This document shows positions 25,353 through 32,341 of a stretch of DNA of 32,341 bases, piece by piece. The position numbers were made by a program, and so were the translations under genes. The number at the start of each line of letters is the position of its first letter. Within the stretch, counting starts at the first letter, position 1. The DNA comes from Chloroflexota bacterium. GTDB taxonomy: Bacteria; Chloroflexota; Dehalococcoidia; Lucifugimonadales; VXLM01. Location: the NCBI GenBank assembly GCA_026713145.1, contig JAPOPA010000157.1, forward strand, positions 1-32,341. Reading direction: 5' to 3'. The notes beneath the pieces are model-generated. The model searched no databases. It was not told the DNA's origin and worked only from the letters and a program-made list of their open reading frames with translations.

Positions 25353-26389
25353 TCTCAACTCCTCTTCTCAATTCCAAATTACGAACGGGTGGAGCTTGCT
25401 TCTCGACGCGCTGAGGGACGAGGCAGGCGTAGCCACCAAACCCGCTGAGTGGTGACACTCCTGTCATGGATCCTCCGTTGAATTCCACCCCACATTGCCC
25501 CTCGCACTCGTTTCCGAACCCGTCCGCCTGCTCTTCATCTCCGAGCTTCGTCTCGTCAAGCGCGACGGCCTCGTCCAGAGGCCTCCGCAGCGAATGCAGG
25601 TACGGCTCCTTGGCGAAGGCCAGTCCGACCCGCATCCTCACGTCGATCTCCACCGCCTAGGCGAACAGTTCCGACCAGCGGCGCGTCGTCTCGACTCACC
25701 GCTGTCGAGACTGGAAGGGACAGGGGGCGCATGCCGAGCGTTCTAGCGGACGGGCATAGCGAGCCGACCACCAGTCGATGCAGTCCCGTCTGGACATCCC
25801 GGCCTGGATCAGCGGATAGCGATTCCCTACCCAAGGATCGCGGGAGTCCTTCATTCGTGCGGCCTCGTCGGTGGAGATGCCAAGCCACAGCTCGGCGGTA
25901 GTAGCGGACGGGACACGTTGACCTTTCCTCAGTCTCAGCAACTCGCGTATCTTTCGGTGGATTGGCATGACCTTGTAGTTAGCAGCGCACTGCCGCCGTC
26001 CAATGCCGTTGCTCTCCCCGTCGCGTCCCTTCAGGAAGACGGGAATGTCCATGTAGCTCCGGGAGCCGGAGTGGTTGGTTAGGGCCTTCACGTCCTCTCG
26101 GAGGCTCATTCCCCCGTGTCGAGCACGGGGCAGGCTGTTGTCCACGACGTAGACGGGGAATCGAAGCTGATCCTTGAGCCACTCGATATATTCGTAGACG
26201 GTAGGCGGCTCCCAGTGGGTGTCGGCGAAGATTGCGCAGTCTGGTACTACCGAAGGCACCCCCCGATCCAGTCGGGGGCAGGCACTCTCCTAGCATGAGG
26301 GCCGTAGTCGAGACCTGTCCTCGACTCCGATCGGGGAACTGCACTCCTCCGCCGAGACTGACGACGGTCAAGGTCGGGCCGGACTGCAT
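25339..26389 (-). pseudogene. PAPS-reductase-like (PP-loop) gene with several lesions
   Basis: This is a phage/element-type relative of phosphoadenosine phosphosulfate reductases. The ATG at 26389 overlaps the previous stop as TGATG. The PP-loop start TVVSLGGGVQ is followed by an extra 27 bases before STTALMLGE. An extra G in a run of six (26259-26264) then shifts the frame to VVPDCAIFADTHWEPPTVYE. The main frame carries RRQCAANYKVMPIHRKIREL and SACAPCPFQSRQR, then TGA at 25698-25696 where Trp is likely, then VETTRRWSELFA, TAG at 25659-25657, then AVEID and the end motif FGNECEGQCGV. Two stops, an insertion and a frameshift mean it is inactive unless recoded. The last 42 codons may be a separate ORF (ATG 25467, GGAG upstream). 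Confidence 0.7.
26261..26336. repeat. Imperfect long inverted repeat inside the PAPS-reductase-like gene
   Basis: CCCCGATCCAGTCGGGGG-CAGG (26261-26282) is matched in reverse by CCTGTCC-TCGACTCCGATCGGGG (26314-26336), with about 19 of 22 positions paired and a 31-base loop. Both arms fall exactly on the two N-terminal lesions of the broken gene (the 27-base extra stretch and the G-run). Confidence 0.5.
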
Positions 26390-26616
26390 CAGGCTTCCTC
26401 CCCGGCATGATTTTTGCAATTCACAGCGTCGATGTGAGCGTCCTTCTTCGTCGTGGCCTGCCTGTCCCTTGCGGCGTGTCTGAGGAGGATGGTGAATATC
26501 CGCCGGAGCCTGTCCTCGGCGTCTGGGCCGATGTTGTAGTCGATACCCGCCAGCTTCAACTCATGGGAGTCGGCTCGATAGTTTCTTCGCTTGTTTCGGT
26601 TGTTCGCGTCCTTCAT
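26389..26616 (-). CDS. Small basic protein, unknown function
   Basis: This is a protein of 75 residues, rich in Arg and Lys: MKDANNRNKRRNYRADSHEL, KLAGIDYNIGPDAEDRLRRI, then FTILLRHAARDRQ. GGTGA lies 3 bases before the ATG. Its stop overlaps the start of the PAPS-reductase-like gene as TGATG, so the two were a translational unit. No family is recognised. The 208 bases before it have no supported gene. Confidence 0.55.
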   Translation of the reverse strand: MKDANNRNKRRNYRADSHELKLAGIDYNIGPDAEDRLRRIFTILLRHAARDRQATTKKDAHIDAVNCKNHAGEEA

Positions 26617-26824
26617 GTATCACCGTTCTTGGTATTCCGCGCCCTGAGCGCAGAGCGCACGGGGCTCCTACGCTCACCCTGTCGATTTTTCTTCGGGAGC
26701 CGTCCCTGGTCGCACTTTTTCGGAACGGCGGGCTTCGATGGGAACCCGGTCCGAAGTCCTTCAGTGCGAGCGGTATGCAATCGTCATATTCACCTGCGAG
26801 GGACTAGAGGAAGCCCTCTACTCC

Positions 26825-27100
26825 TCAGAAGCCCGGGAGCCTGGGACGCCGATCCCTCGCCAGGGGCAACATGTGCCCAAGGTTGAGACTGTCCGCGAAC
26901 TCCTTAAGCGCTATGAGATGCTCGGAGGTGGGACGAACCCCGTTCCTCCACCGCTTGACGGTGTTCGTACTGACTCCCAACCGGCGTGCCAGTTCGCTCG
27001 CCGACAGTCCGGCAGCCTCCATGAATCGCTCAAGGCACCGCGGAAAGTCGTCGGGGAAGGCGGCACTGACCCTCGGCTAGGTATGTCGTTGACGGGGCAT
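26825..27100 (-). pseudogene. XRE-family regulator with in-frame amber codon
   Basis: The ATG at 27100 follows the stop of the next regulator by 4 bases, with GGAGG 10 bases upstream. The frame reads MPRQRHT, TAG (27079-27077), PRVSAAFPDDFPRCLERF, then a helix-turn-helix MEAAGLSASELARRLGVSTN followed by TVKRWRNGVRP. The part before the HTH is paralogous to LSAVLPDDFGRRVEML in the neighbouring regulator, which shows that the region after the TAG was once translated. Restart at the internal ATG (27022) would give a 65-residue protein that keeps the HTH. Confidence 0.65.
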
Positions 27101-27104
27101 GGTT

Positions 27105-27425
27105 CTAGTCCCTCCAGAGGGCCATCTGGAGTCCGTTGTCTCCGAGAATGTCGGATCCACCGTCGATCCAGCTCGCGAGCTGGAAGAGGGCGCGCATGGC
27201 TCCCCCGCTGGGCTCGGTGCCCTTGCGCCATCTGAGCACCTGCCTGCGGTCGACTCCGAGCACCTGGGCGAAGCCTGTCCAGGTAAGGCCGGTGGCCTCC
27301 TTGAGCATCTCGACGCGGCGTCCGAAGTCGTCGGGCAGGACCGCGCTCAGGTACGGAGCCGGGCGGCCTCGTATGGCGAGTCCGTTCGTACGGCCGTCGT
27401 TCAGGGTGGGTTCGTTACTCGTCAT
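27105..27425 (-). CDS. XRE-family transcriptional regulator
   Basis: This is a protein of 106 residues. The ATG at 27425 has GGAGGAG 5 bases upstream and overlaps the end of the preceding regulator by 11 bases. The helix-turn-helix is LKEATGLTWTGFAQVLGVDR followed by RQVLRWRKGTEPSGG. Residues about 27-45 (LSAVLPDDFGRRVE) are shared with the downstream broken regulator, so the two are duplicates. It ends in TAG 4 bases before the next start. Confidence 0.8.
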   Translation of the reverse strand: MTSNEPTLNDGRTNGLAIRGRPAPYLSAVLPDDFGRRVEMLKEATGLTWTGFAQVLGVDRRQVLRWRKGTEPSGGAMRALFQLASWIDGGSDILGDNGLQMALWRD

Positions 27426-27720
27426 TGCACTCCTCCAGGGTGAACAGCTCGCCGAAGTCCTCGACTCCGAGCGCCCTCTGCATCCGCCTGCGGATGCGTC
27501 CCGAGGGAGCCCGACCCTCCCCAATCAGCATGGAAAGGTATCCCGGGCTGACGCCGATCTTTCGGGCGAGCCATCTCTGGGAGCGGTTCAGCGTGTCGAG
27601 TCTGTCCCAGAGGGCTCGCGCATCGAGGCGGACTATTGCCCGTCGCCGGGGTCTCCGCGAGTTTCTTGACCTGTCGATTCCGTGTGTTTCGCATGTTTCG
27701 TGTGATTCGTGATGCGACAT
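27415..27720 (-). CDS. XRE/Cro-C1-type transcriptional regulator
   Basis: This is a protein of 101 residues with an Arg-rich N-terminus and a helix-turn-helix: LNRSQRWLARKIGVSPGYLS followed by MLIGEGRAPSGRIRRRM. AGAGAGG lies about 12 bases before the ATG. First of three regulators in a row, it starts 16 bases after the replication-relaxation gene and overlaps the next regulator by 11 bases. Confidence 0.8.
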   Translation of the reverse strand: MSHHESHETCETHGIDRSRNSRRPRRRAIVRLDARALWDRLDTLNRSQRWLARKIGVSPGYLSMLIGEGRAPSGRIRRRMQRALGVEDFGELFTLEECNDE

Positions 27721-27736
27721 GTCTCAAAAGACCTCT

Positions 27737-29395
27737 CTACGGGCGCGCGGGCGCGGCGTGGGTGGGTTCGTATTCGTCGGGCGTGAGCCATGCGGGTCCT
27801 AGCGGCCCGGCCCTCTCCATGAGTCCTCGGTGGGAGACCCAAAGGGGGAGCGTGACGCCCGTCCTGTCCGTCTCCTCCCGCGCCACGCGGAGGAAGCGCG
27901 TAGCAGCGAGGTCGTCGTGGAAGACGACGAGGACGGCGGGCCTCTGGCCGTGATCGTCGGCGGGCCGACGTGTAGAGTAGTAGCGCAGGTAAGGGGCGAT
28001 GCGTGACTCCATGGTTGCCGGTCGCACGGCGCGGCGTTCCGACTCCAGGAAGAACGGGCAGACGGCGCGGCCCCTTCGGAGGACGCCGAAGGCGTCGGGC
28101 TGGACGGATCGCAGGCTGCCTTCATGACGAAAATACCTTGAAGCGCGGTGAGGCGGGTCGAGCTGCGCGATCTCCCATTCCAGTGCTCGGGACTGCTCCG
28201 CGAGGGCGGCGATGAAGGCGTGGACGCCGCCGGTGTGCTCGACGTTCCTGAGCAGCTGCTTGCTCCTCGAACCTGAGAGGTTTCTCCAGTCAAGTGGGGC
28301 GTCCAGGTCGCTCGGCTCGAGGCTCCAGCGTTTCTTGGCGATTGCGAGGGAGGCGCGGTCCCTGTGTGCAAGGACGGCAAGTCCCCGGTCGGTGAGAACC
28401 AGCCGGGCGCGGCTCCCCGAAGCGAGACGCGCCACCACTCGAAAATCTTCGAGTCCGCTCACCACCTGAGAGGCCCTCGACTCCGATACGTTCAGCAGGT
28501 CTGCTAGATTCTTCAAGGTGATCCAGGGCCAGTCCGAGAGCAGGTCGAGCGCTCTTTTCTCCGCCGACTTGAGGATGGCGGGCAGGGCATGGTCGGGCAG
28601 GTCGTCTCCCGGACCGCCCGTGGGCATGTCCCAGGGGAGCGAGACCCGCGAGAGCGGCGGCTCCTCCGGGAGATCGGAGCCCGGACGTATCTTTTGAATA
28701 GCCGTCCGAAGGTCGACGGCCTCGCCGGATGCGAGGAGACTCCATATCGAGTCGTCCGGGCCTGCGGCTGCCGCGTCGCTTTCCACGGCCAGGAAGACGG
28801 GAACGGGAGCGCCGGAGAGCAGCCTGCGCGCGTGCCTGAGCCGCACGTCGTCGGACACGATCATGAGGACTCCACCCGGAAACGGTCCTTCCAAGACCCT
28901 CCGCATCCGCTTCGAGAATGCCGTCCTGTCCTGGGTGCGGCCCCACCTCGCGACGGCGACGGTCCTCCCGTCGGAGAGTTCAATGGCGGCGTCCAAGGGC
29001 AGGGCCCGGTACCATTGGAACCACGTGAGGTGGGCAACCTCGGAGACCGCCGAGGCGAGCCGGTAGGCCATCGCGACGGCGTCGAGGCGCTTGAGCATGA
29101 CGGCCCGCCACTGGAGGGAGACGGGACGGAAGCGCAGCAGGTCGTCGAGGGACACTGCCCCCTCTCTCGCGAGGCGGCGCACTCCTTCCGCGGTGAGATG
29201 GTACCGCGCGGTGAGCGGGGTGAAGTCGGTCGCGTGAGGGACAGGGGCCGCGAGCCCCTCGTCCTCCAACTCCCTCACGGCCTCGTAGACAGCCGCACGC
29301 GACCACCCCGAAACGGCGGCCATCTCCAGACGATCGAGGAAGGGCATTGACGCCAAGAGGCGAAGTGTTTCGTATAGGCATCCATCTGGCTTCAT
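27737..29395 (-). CDS. Replication-relaxation family protein (winged helix)
   Basis: This is a protein of 552 residues. A winged helix at about 10-70 (MPFLDRLEMAAVSGWSRAAV, then RELEDEGLAAPVP, then YHLTAEGVRRLA) is followed by an alpha-beta region. A second winged helix lies at about 280-345 (WPWITLKNLADLLNVSESRA, VVSGLEDFRVVAR, LVLTDRGLAVLA). The C-terminal domain has the PDAFGVL...CPFFLESERRA...YLRYY pattern of Replic_Relax proteins. Such proteins are coded in plasmids and conjugative elements and are thought to act in replication or transfer. The start overlaps the coupling ATPase stop as ATGA. The double winged helix makes it longer than common members. Confidence 0.8.
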   Translation of the reverse strand: MKPDGCLYETLRLLASMPFLDRLEMAAVSGWSRAAVYEAVRELEDEGLAAPVPHATDFTPLTARYHLTAEGVRRLAREGAVSLDDLLRFRPVSLQWRAVMLKRLDAVAMAYRLASAVSEVAHLTWFQWYRALPLDAAIELSDGRTVAVARWGRTQDRTAFSKRMRRVLEGPFPGGVLMIVSDDVRLRHARRLLSGAPVPVFLAVESDAAAAGPDDSIWSLLASGEAVDLRTAIQKIRPGSDLPEEPPLSRVSLPWDMPTGGPGDDLPDHALPAILKSAEKRALDLLSDWPWITLKNLADLLNVSESRASQVVSGLEDFRVVARLASGSRARLVLTDRGLAVLAHRDRASLAIAKKRWSLEPSDLDAPLDWRNLSGSRSKQLLRNVEHTGGVHAFIAALAEQSRALEWEIAQLDPPHRASRYFRHEGSLRSVQPDAFGVLRRGRAVCPFFLESERRAVRPATMESRIAPYLRYYSTRRPADDHGQRPAVLVVFHDDLAATRFLRVAREETDRTGVTLPLWVSHRGLMERAGPLGPAWLTPDEYEPTHAAPARP

Positions 29396-31974
29396 TCGGC
29401 GCTCTCCCCGTTCTCTGCGTCTCGGTCGTCGTTCTCAACTGCTTTATCCCACTTCGAGCGACGCCTCTTGTTTCCGGATCCCGAAGGTTGTTCGGCGGCG
29501 CTCTCCTCCTTCTCGGGCGCGGCCTCGGCGTCCCTCAGGGCCTTCATGCCGTCCTTGAACCTCTGGACGCGCTTCCTGCGCTCCTCGTCGTCCTCTGAAT
29601 CGGGGGTGTACTCGGCGGCGATCCGGCGGATGAGCTCCGCCGTATAGGGATTGCCGGGGTCGGGTCTTCTGACGGTCATGGAGAAGGCGGGCATCCGCTC
29701 CGTTCCCACCGTCGCCCGCACGTAGCACTGGTGCACCGGAAGCGACGTCACGTCGTCCTCGGTCACGCGCTCCTTGCCGAGCTCCCAGACAAGGTGCCGG
29801 GCGTCGGATGCGGCCACCTGGAACACGGCGAGGCACCCGACGTTCGCGAGGATCGTGTCCCGCATCGTGGGGGACAGGTCGTCGAGCTTTGCGAGGCTCT
29901 GGGTGGCCAGGATGAACGACGCGCCGAACTTGCCGAGCTCGCTGAGCATCGACTCGTAGTCCACGCCCGGCATCGACTGCATCTCATCGACTACCACCAG
30001 AGCTCCTCGTCGTTTCTCAGGCGGCACGTCGCCCTGCTCGCGGATCACGGCGTCCACGAGGTTCAGGAGCGACGCGCCGACGAGGGCCGCCACGTCCCTG
30101 CCCACACTCCCCTGCGCGGTGGAGACGAAGAGTATCCCGCCGCCAAGAATGGTCTTGCGCAGGTCGATGGTGGAGCGCGACTGGCCGAGGATGGCTCGCG
30201 CCCTCTTCGATGATGCGTAATAGGAGAGCCTCGTCTGCACCGGCGCGAGGGCCTCGGCCTTGTACTGGCGATGCCATGAGGAAAAATCCCTTTCCCACCA
30301 CTCGATGAGATACGAATCGTTCAGCTTCTCCAGCAGCTTGTTGCGGAACGGATCGTTCGACAGGAGCTTGAGCCCGTCGAGGATCGTGTACTGCTCGTCC
30401 TCCTCCATCGACTCGTTGGCCTCGTGGAGGGTCTTGACGGTCTGTTCGAGGATCGACTGCATCCTCGGACCCCACTGGTCCCAGAGTCCCCGCGCCACGC
30501 GCACCACCGAGTCGGCGGTGCGGTCGCGGTCGGCGAAGACGCGGGTGTCGAGGAGGTTGATGCCGGGAGCGCCGGAGCGGTCGGCGAGGTCGATGAGGCG
30601 GACTCCGTCCGCGAGGGAATGTGGGACGTGTTCCAGCAGTCCGGACACGAGGTCGGCGTGGGGATCGACGACGACGATGGCGTCGCCGTCCCTGCCTGCC
30701 GCCTTCTCGCGCAGCTTGTGCGCGACGATGTGCTGCATGAGCGTGGACTTGCCCATGCGAGTGCGCGCGACGTAGAGGTGGTGCCTCCTGAGCAGGTCGC
30801 CGGGGAAGTGGATTTCGCGGTTCCCTCCCGCCGTGGCCTCGCCAACGAGCGCTCCTCCCTTCACGCCTCGGGCAGAGGGCAAAAGCGTCCTGGCTCCCGA
30901 ACGTTCCACGAGGGGTGTCTCATCCCGCGCTCCCGGCGGGTGCCACAGGGAGGCGACCTCGCGGACTCCGAGGATGCTACGCCCGCCGAAGAGTCCGGGG
31001 CCAGCGGGATGTAGGGAAACGGCGGGGTCGGCGGGCCTGACCTTGCCGGCGTCGAACCTCGCTCCTGCGGGGTTGTCGTAGTGGCGGTAGGCCGACGCCA
31101 CCTGTTCAAGGAGTTCGCTCGCTCGTTTAAGCCGGTCTCCCGCGGGCAGGACGGCGACGATCTCGACCTCGGCGTCGAAGGCGATGCGCGAGACTTTTTC
31201 GCGTATCTGAATGGGGTCGTGGACGCGGGAGTGGGCCTTCTTCCAACGGTGCCAGGCCCAGCCTCCTACGCCGAGGGCCAAGGAGATTCCAGCGCCCATG
31301 AGAAAGGCCTTCCAGGACTCGCCGTCCCTCACCCACAGGTAGCCCCTGAGGACAACCATGGCCGCCGCGCCGATGACGGCCATCGTCACGCCGTCGGTCC
31401 GGTGGGCGCGGGCCTGTCCGGTGTAGGACGACTCTTGCCTATCGGGCACGGCGCTCCTATGGCCCTTGTCCTGGTGCGCCTCGGCCCAGTCGGGTCCGAG
31501 GGAGCGGAGCAGCAGCCGCGCCACGACGCGCTCGCCGTCATTCAGATCGGATAGGGCGCCCATGAGAGCTAAGAGCGGGTCGGAGCCGGGGTCGAGCAGG
31601 TCGTCGTCCCTGAAGACCCTGAGCGGCGCGTAGTCGGGTCCGCTCGACCGCAGCGTCATGCTCCACGCCTGCTCACCCTCGTCGAGACTCAGAGGGTCGT
31701 CCTCTTCGGAGACCACGTGGATGCGGGCCTGGGGATAGTGGGCGGACAGCTGGGCTCTCACCGCCTGCTCGTCGAGACAGCGGGCCATGAGGGACACGCC
31801 GTCTACGTCCCCCGCAAGCTCGAGGGAGAACGGCTCCGGCACGGCGATGGAGGCGAGCATGTTCTCGACGCCGAGGAGCGTCCGCTCTCCCGTGCGCGGC
31901 GGCGTCACAGCCAGAAGGACCGGTTCTTTTTCCTCGCTGTCGCCGAAGAGTCGTCTGATCAGGCTGTGTTTCAT
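29392..31974 (-). CDS. VirD4/TraD-like conjugative coupling ATPase
   Basis: This is a protein of 860 residues. Two membrane helices (about 196-217 and 222-241) follow a 190-residue N-terminal soluble part. The ATPase then begins at about 395 with Walker A VARTRMGKSTLMQH (Lys409), IVVVDPHADLVSGLL, Walker B ALVVVDEMQSMPG (660-664) and FILATQSLAKL. This is the HerA/FtsK-type fold of coupling proteins that push DNA into a type IV secretion channel. The Walker A lacks the first conserved Gly (A-R-T-R-M-G-K-S-T). The C-terminus is a charged tail with acidic and Lys/Arg runs. It is co-translated with the replication-relaxation gene. Confidence 0.85.
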   Translation of the reverse strand: MKHSLIRRLFGDSEEKEPVLLAVTPPRTGERTLLGVENMLASIAVPEPFSLELAGDVDGVSLMARCLDEQAVRAQLSAHYPQARIHVVSEEDDPLSLDEGEQAWSMTLRSSGPDYAPLRVFRDDDLLDPGSDPLLALMGALSDLNDGERVVARLLLRSLGPDWAEAHQDKGHRSAVPDRQESSYTGQARAHRTDGVTMAVIGAAAMVVLRGYLWVRDGESWKAFLMGAGISLALGVGGWAWHRWKKAHSRVHDPIQIREKVSRIAFDAEVEIVAVLPAGDRLKRASELLEQVASAYRHYDNPAGARFDAGKVRPADPAVSLHPAGPGLFGGRSILGVREVASLWHPPGARDETPLVERSGARTLLPSARGVKGGALVGEATAGGNREIHFPGDLLRRHHLYVARTRMGKSTLMQHIVAHKLREKAAGRDGDAIVVVDPHADLVSGLLEHVPHSLADGVRLIDLADRSGAPGINLLDTRVFADRDRTADSVVRVARGLWDQWGPRMQSILEQTVKTLHEANESMEEDEQYTILDGLKLLSNDPFRNKLLEKLNDSYLIEWWERDFSSWHRQYKAEALAPVQTRLSYYASSKRARAILGQSRSTIDLRKTILGGGILFVSTAQGSVGRDVAALVGASLLNLVDAVIREQGDVPPEKRRGALVVVDEMQSMPGVDYESMLSELGKFGASFILATQSLAKLDDLSPTMRDTILANVGCLAVFQVAASDARHLVWELGKERVTEDDVTSLPVHQCYVRATVGTERMPAFSMTVRRPDPGNPYTAELIRRIAAEYTPDSEDDEERRKRVQRFKDGMKALRDAEAAPEKEESAAEQPSGSGNKRRRSKWDKAVENDDRDAENGESAE

Positions 31975-31997
31975 GGTCTGGGTCTCTCCCTATAGGG

Positions 31998-32341
31998 CTA
32001 TCTGTGATAGCCGGGCCGCCACTCGATTACCGCCGTCTCTTCCGGGGCCGCCTCGATGCGTACCGGGAACTTTTGTCCACGTGCAATCAGGAGTCCGTCT
32101 CCGCGAGGGCAGGAGACAAGCCATCGCTGGAGGTCCTCCGGCAGGTCGAAGGCGTCGCCTACGGTGCTGATCGCCGCGGCATCCTGCTGGAGCAGGAGCT
32201 TGAAGGCGGCGTTCTGGAGGAGGGCGCGCCCACTGTGTCCCGTGATGGCGCGGGACGAGTCCTCGGACAAGAGATCCTGGACGTCCTGGGTGATGAACTG
32301 GAGACCCAGCCGATGCTTTCTGGCCCGCTTCGCCATGCTCA
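31998..32341 (-). CDS. VirB4-type ATPase, C-terminal part
   Basis: The frame is open at the right edge of the window. The visible residues read KRARKHRLGLQFITQDVQDL, LSEDSSRAITGHSGRALL, QNAAFKLLLQQD and then a C-terminal beta part ending WRPGYHR. QFITQDVQDL and the NAAFKLLLQQD block are typical of the end of VirB4/TrbE/TraC ATPases, which power assembly of the type IV secretion channel. It stops 23 bases before the coupling ATPase start, so they share a transcript. Confidence 0.85.
   Translation of the reverse strand, partial: SMAKRARKHRLGLQFITQDVQDLLSEDSSRAITGHSGRALLQNAAFKLLLQQDAAAISTVGDAFDLPEDLQRWLVSCPRGDGLLIARGQKFPVRIEAAPEETAVIEWRPGYHR

Larger units (their letters stand above)
19202..32341. 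mobile_element. Integrated conjugative or mobilizable element, left end to beyond the window
   Basis: The element begins at or near the 3' end of tRNA-Ser(GGA), with a P4-type integrase next to it. It carries an AlpA-type regulator, XRE regulators, a replication-relaxation protein, a VirD4/TraD-like coupling ATPase and a VirB4-type ATPase. GC content falls visibly at 20.7-25 kb and is highest at 26-32 kb, which suggests parts of different origin. No second copy of the tRNA 3' end was seen inside the window, so the right boundary lies outside it. The broken integrase, regulator and PAPS-reductase-like genes point to a partly decayed element. Confidence 0.8.

Noticed and set aside
20752-27100. 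Alternative genetic code (TAG and TAA read as amino acids) for the whole element
   Set aside because: The long intact genes use TAG or TAA as ordinary stops right next to downstream starts, the open frames past some stops look non-coding, and frameshifts accompany the stops in two genes.
28589-29350. Plus-strand frame of 253 codons opposite the replication-relaxation gene
   Set aside because: Antisense shadow in a high-GC region; the minus-strand gene has winged-helix motifs and coupled overlaps.
19202-32341. Second attachment site inside the window
   Set aside because: No second copy of the tRNA-Ser 3' end was found by eye; the element seems to continue beyond the right edge.
1-32341. CRISPR array or transposon ends
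   Set aside because: No regularly spaced repeats, transposase genes or terminal inverted repeats were seen.

Overview
The window looks like a bacterial chromosome segment with a mobile element integrated next to a tRNA gene. The best guess for the host is a Chloroflexota bacterium (SAR202 or Dehalococcoidia type). This rests on a PyrR-controlled pyrimidine operon, a UPF0182 giant membrane protein, a bifunctional-type ArgJ route, and a high-GC conjugation block with a replication-relaxation gene. It is an inference from gene content, not from a marker gene.

Left part, 1-10323: the tail of a short-chain dehydrogenase and a membrane-anchored Cache-domain protein (plus strand) converge on a long minus-strand pyrimidine operon. 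In transcription order the operon is leader, pyrR, pyrB, Nudix, pyrC, a DUF4258/DUF2283 pair, carA, a HAD phosphatase, carB. Nearly all junctions overlap or are a few bases apart. The leader carries a promoter, a near-textbook PyrR-binding loop and an intrinsic terminator whose 3' arm is also the only Shine-Dalgarno candidate of pyrR. carB makes carbamoyl phosphate with carA, pyrB and pyrC carry it to dihydroorotate, and PyrR senses uridine nucleotides.

Middle part, 10410-18947, plus strand: a CtBP/PGDH-like 2-hydroxyacid dehydrogenase, then argJ, a small membrane protein, argB, a UPF0182 protein, argD and a VOC-family protein. argJ, argB and argD form most of the acetylated ornithine pathway, but two membrane proteins are interleaved with them.

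Right part, 18979-32341: two tRNA-Ser genes (CGA, GGA), then a P4-type tyrosine integrase gene broken by one lost base. This marks the left end of an integrated element that runs past the window. Its first 5 kb is lower in GC and holds very small genes, several interrupted by stop codons, plus an intact trypsin-like serine protease with a small companion. From 25.1 kb on, the minus strand carries, in transcription order, a VirB4-type ATPase (partial), a VirD4/TraD-like coupling ATPase with two membrane helices, a replication-relaxation protein, three tandem XRE regulators (one with an amber codon), a 75-residue protein, a broken PAPS-reductase-like gene and an AlpA-type regulator. This is the skeleton of a conjugative or mobilizable element that has begun to decay. 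No CRISPR array, rRNA or transposase was seen.
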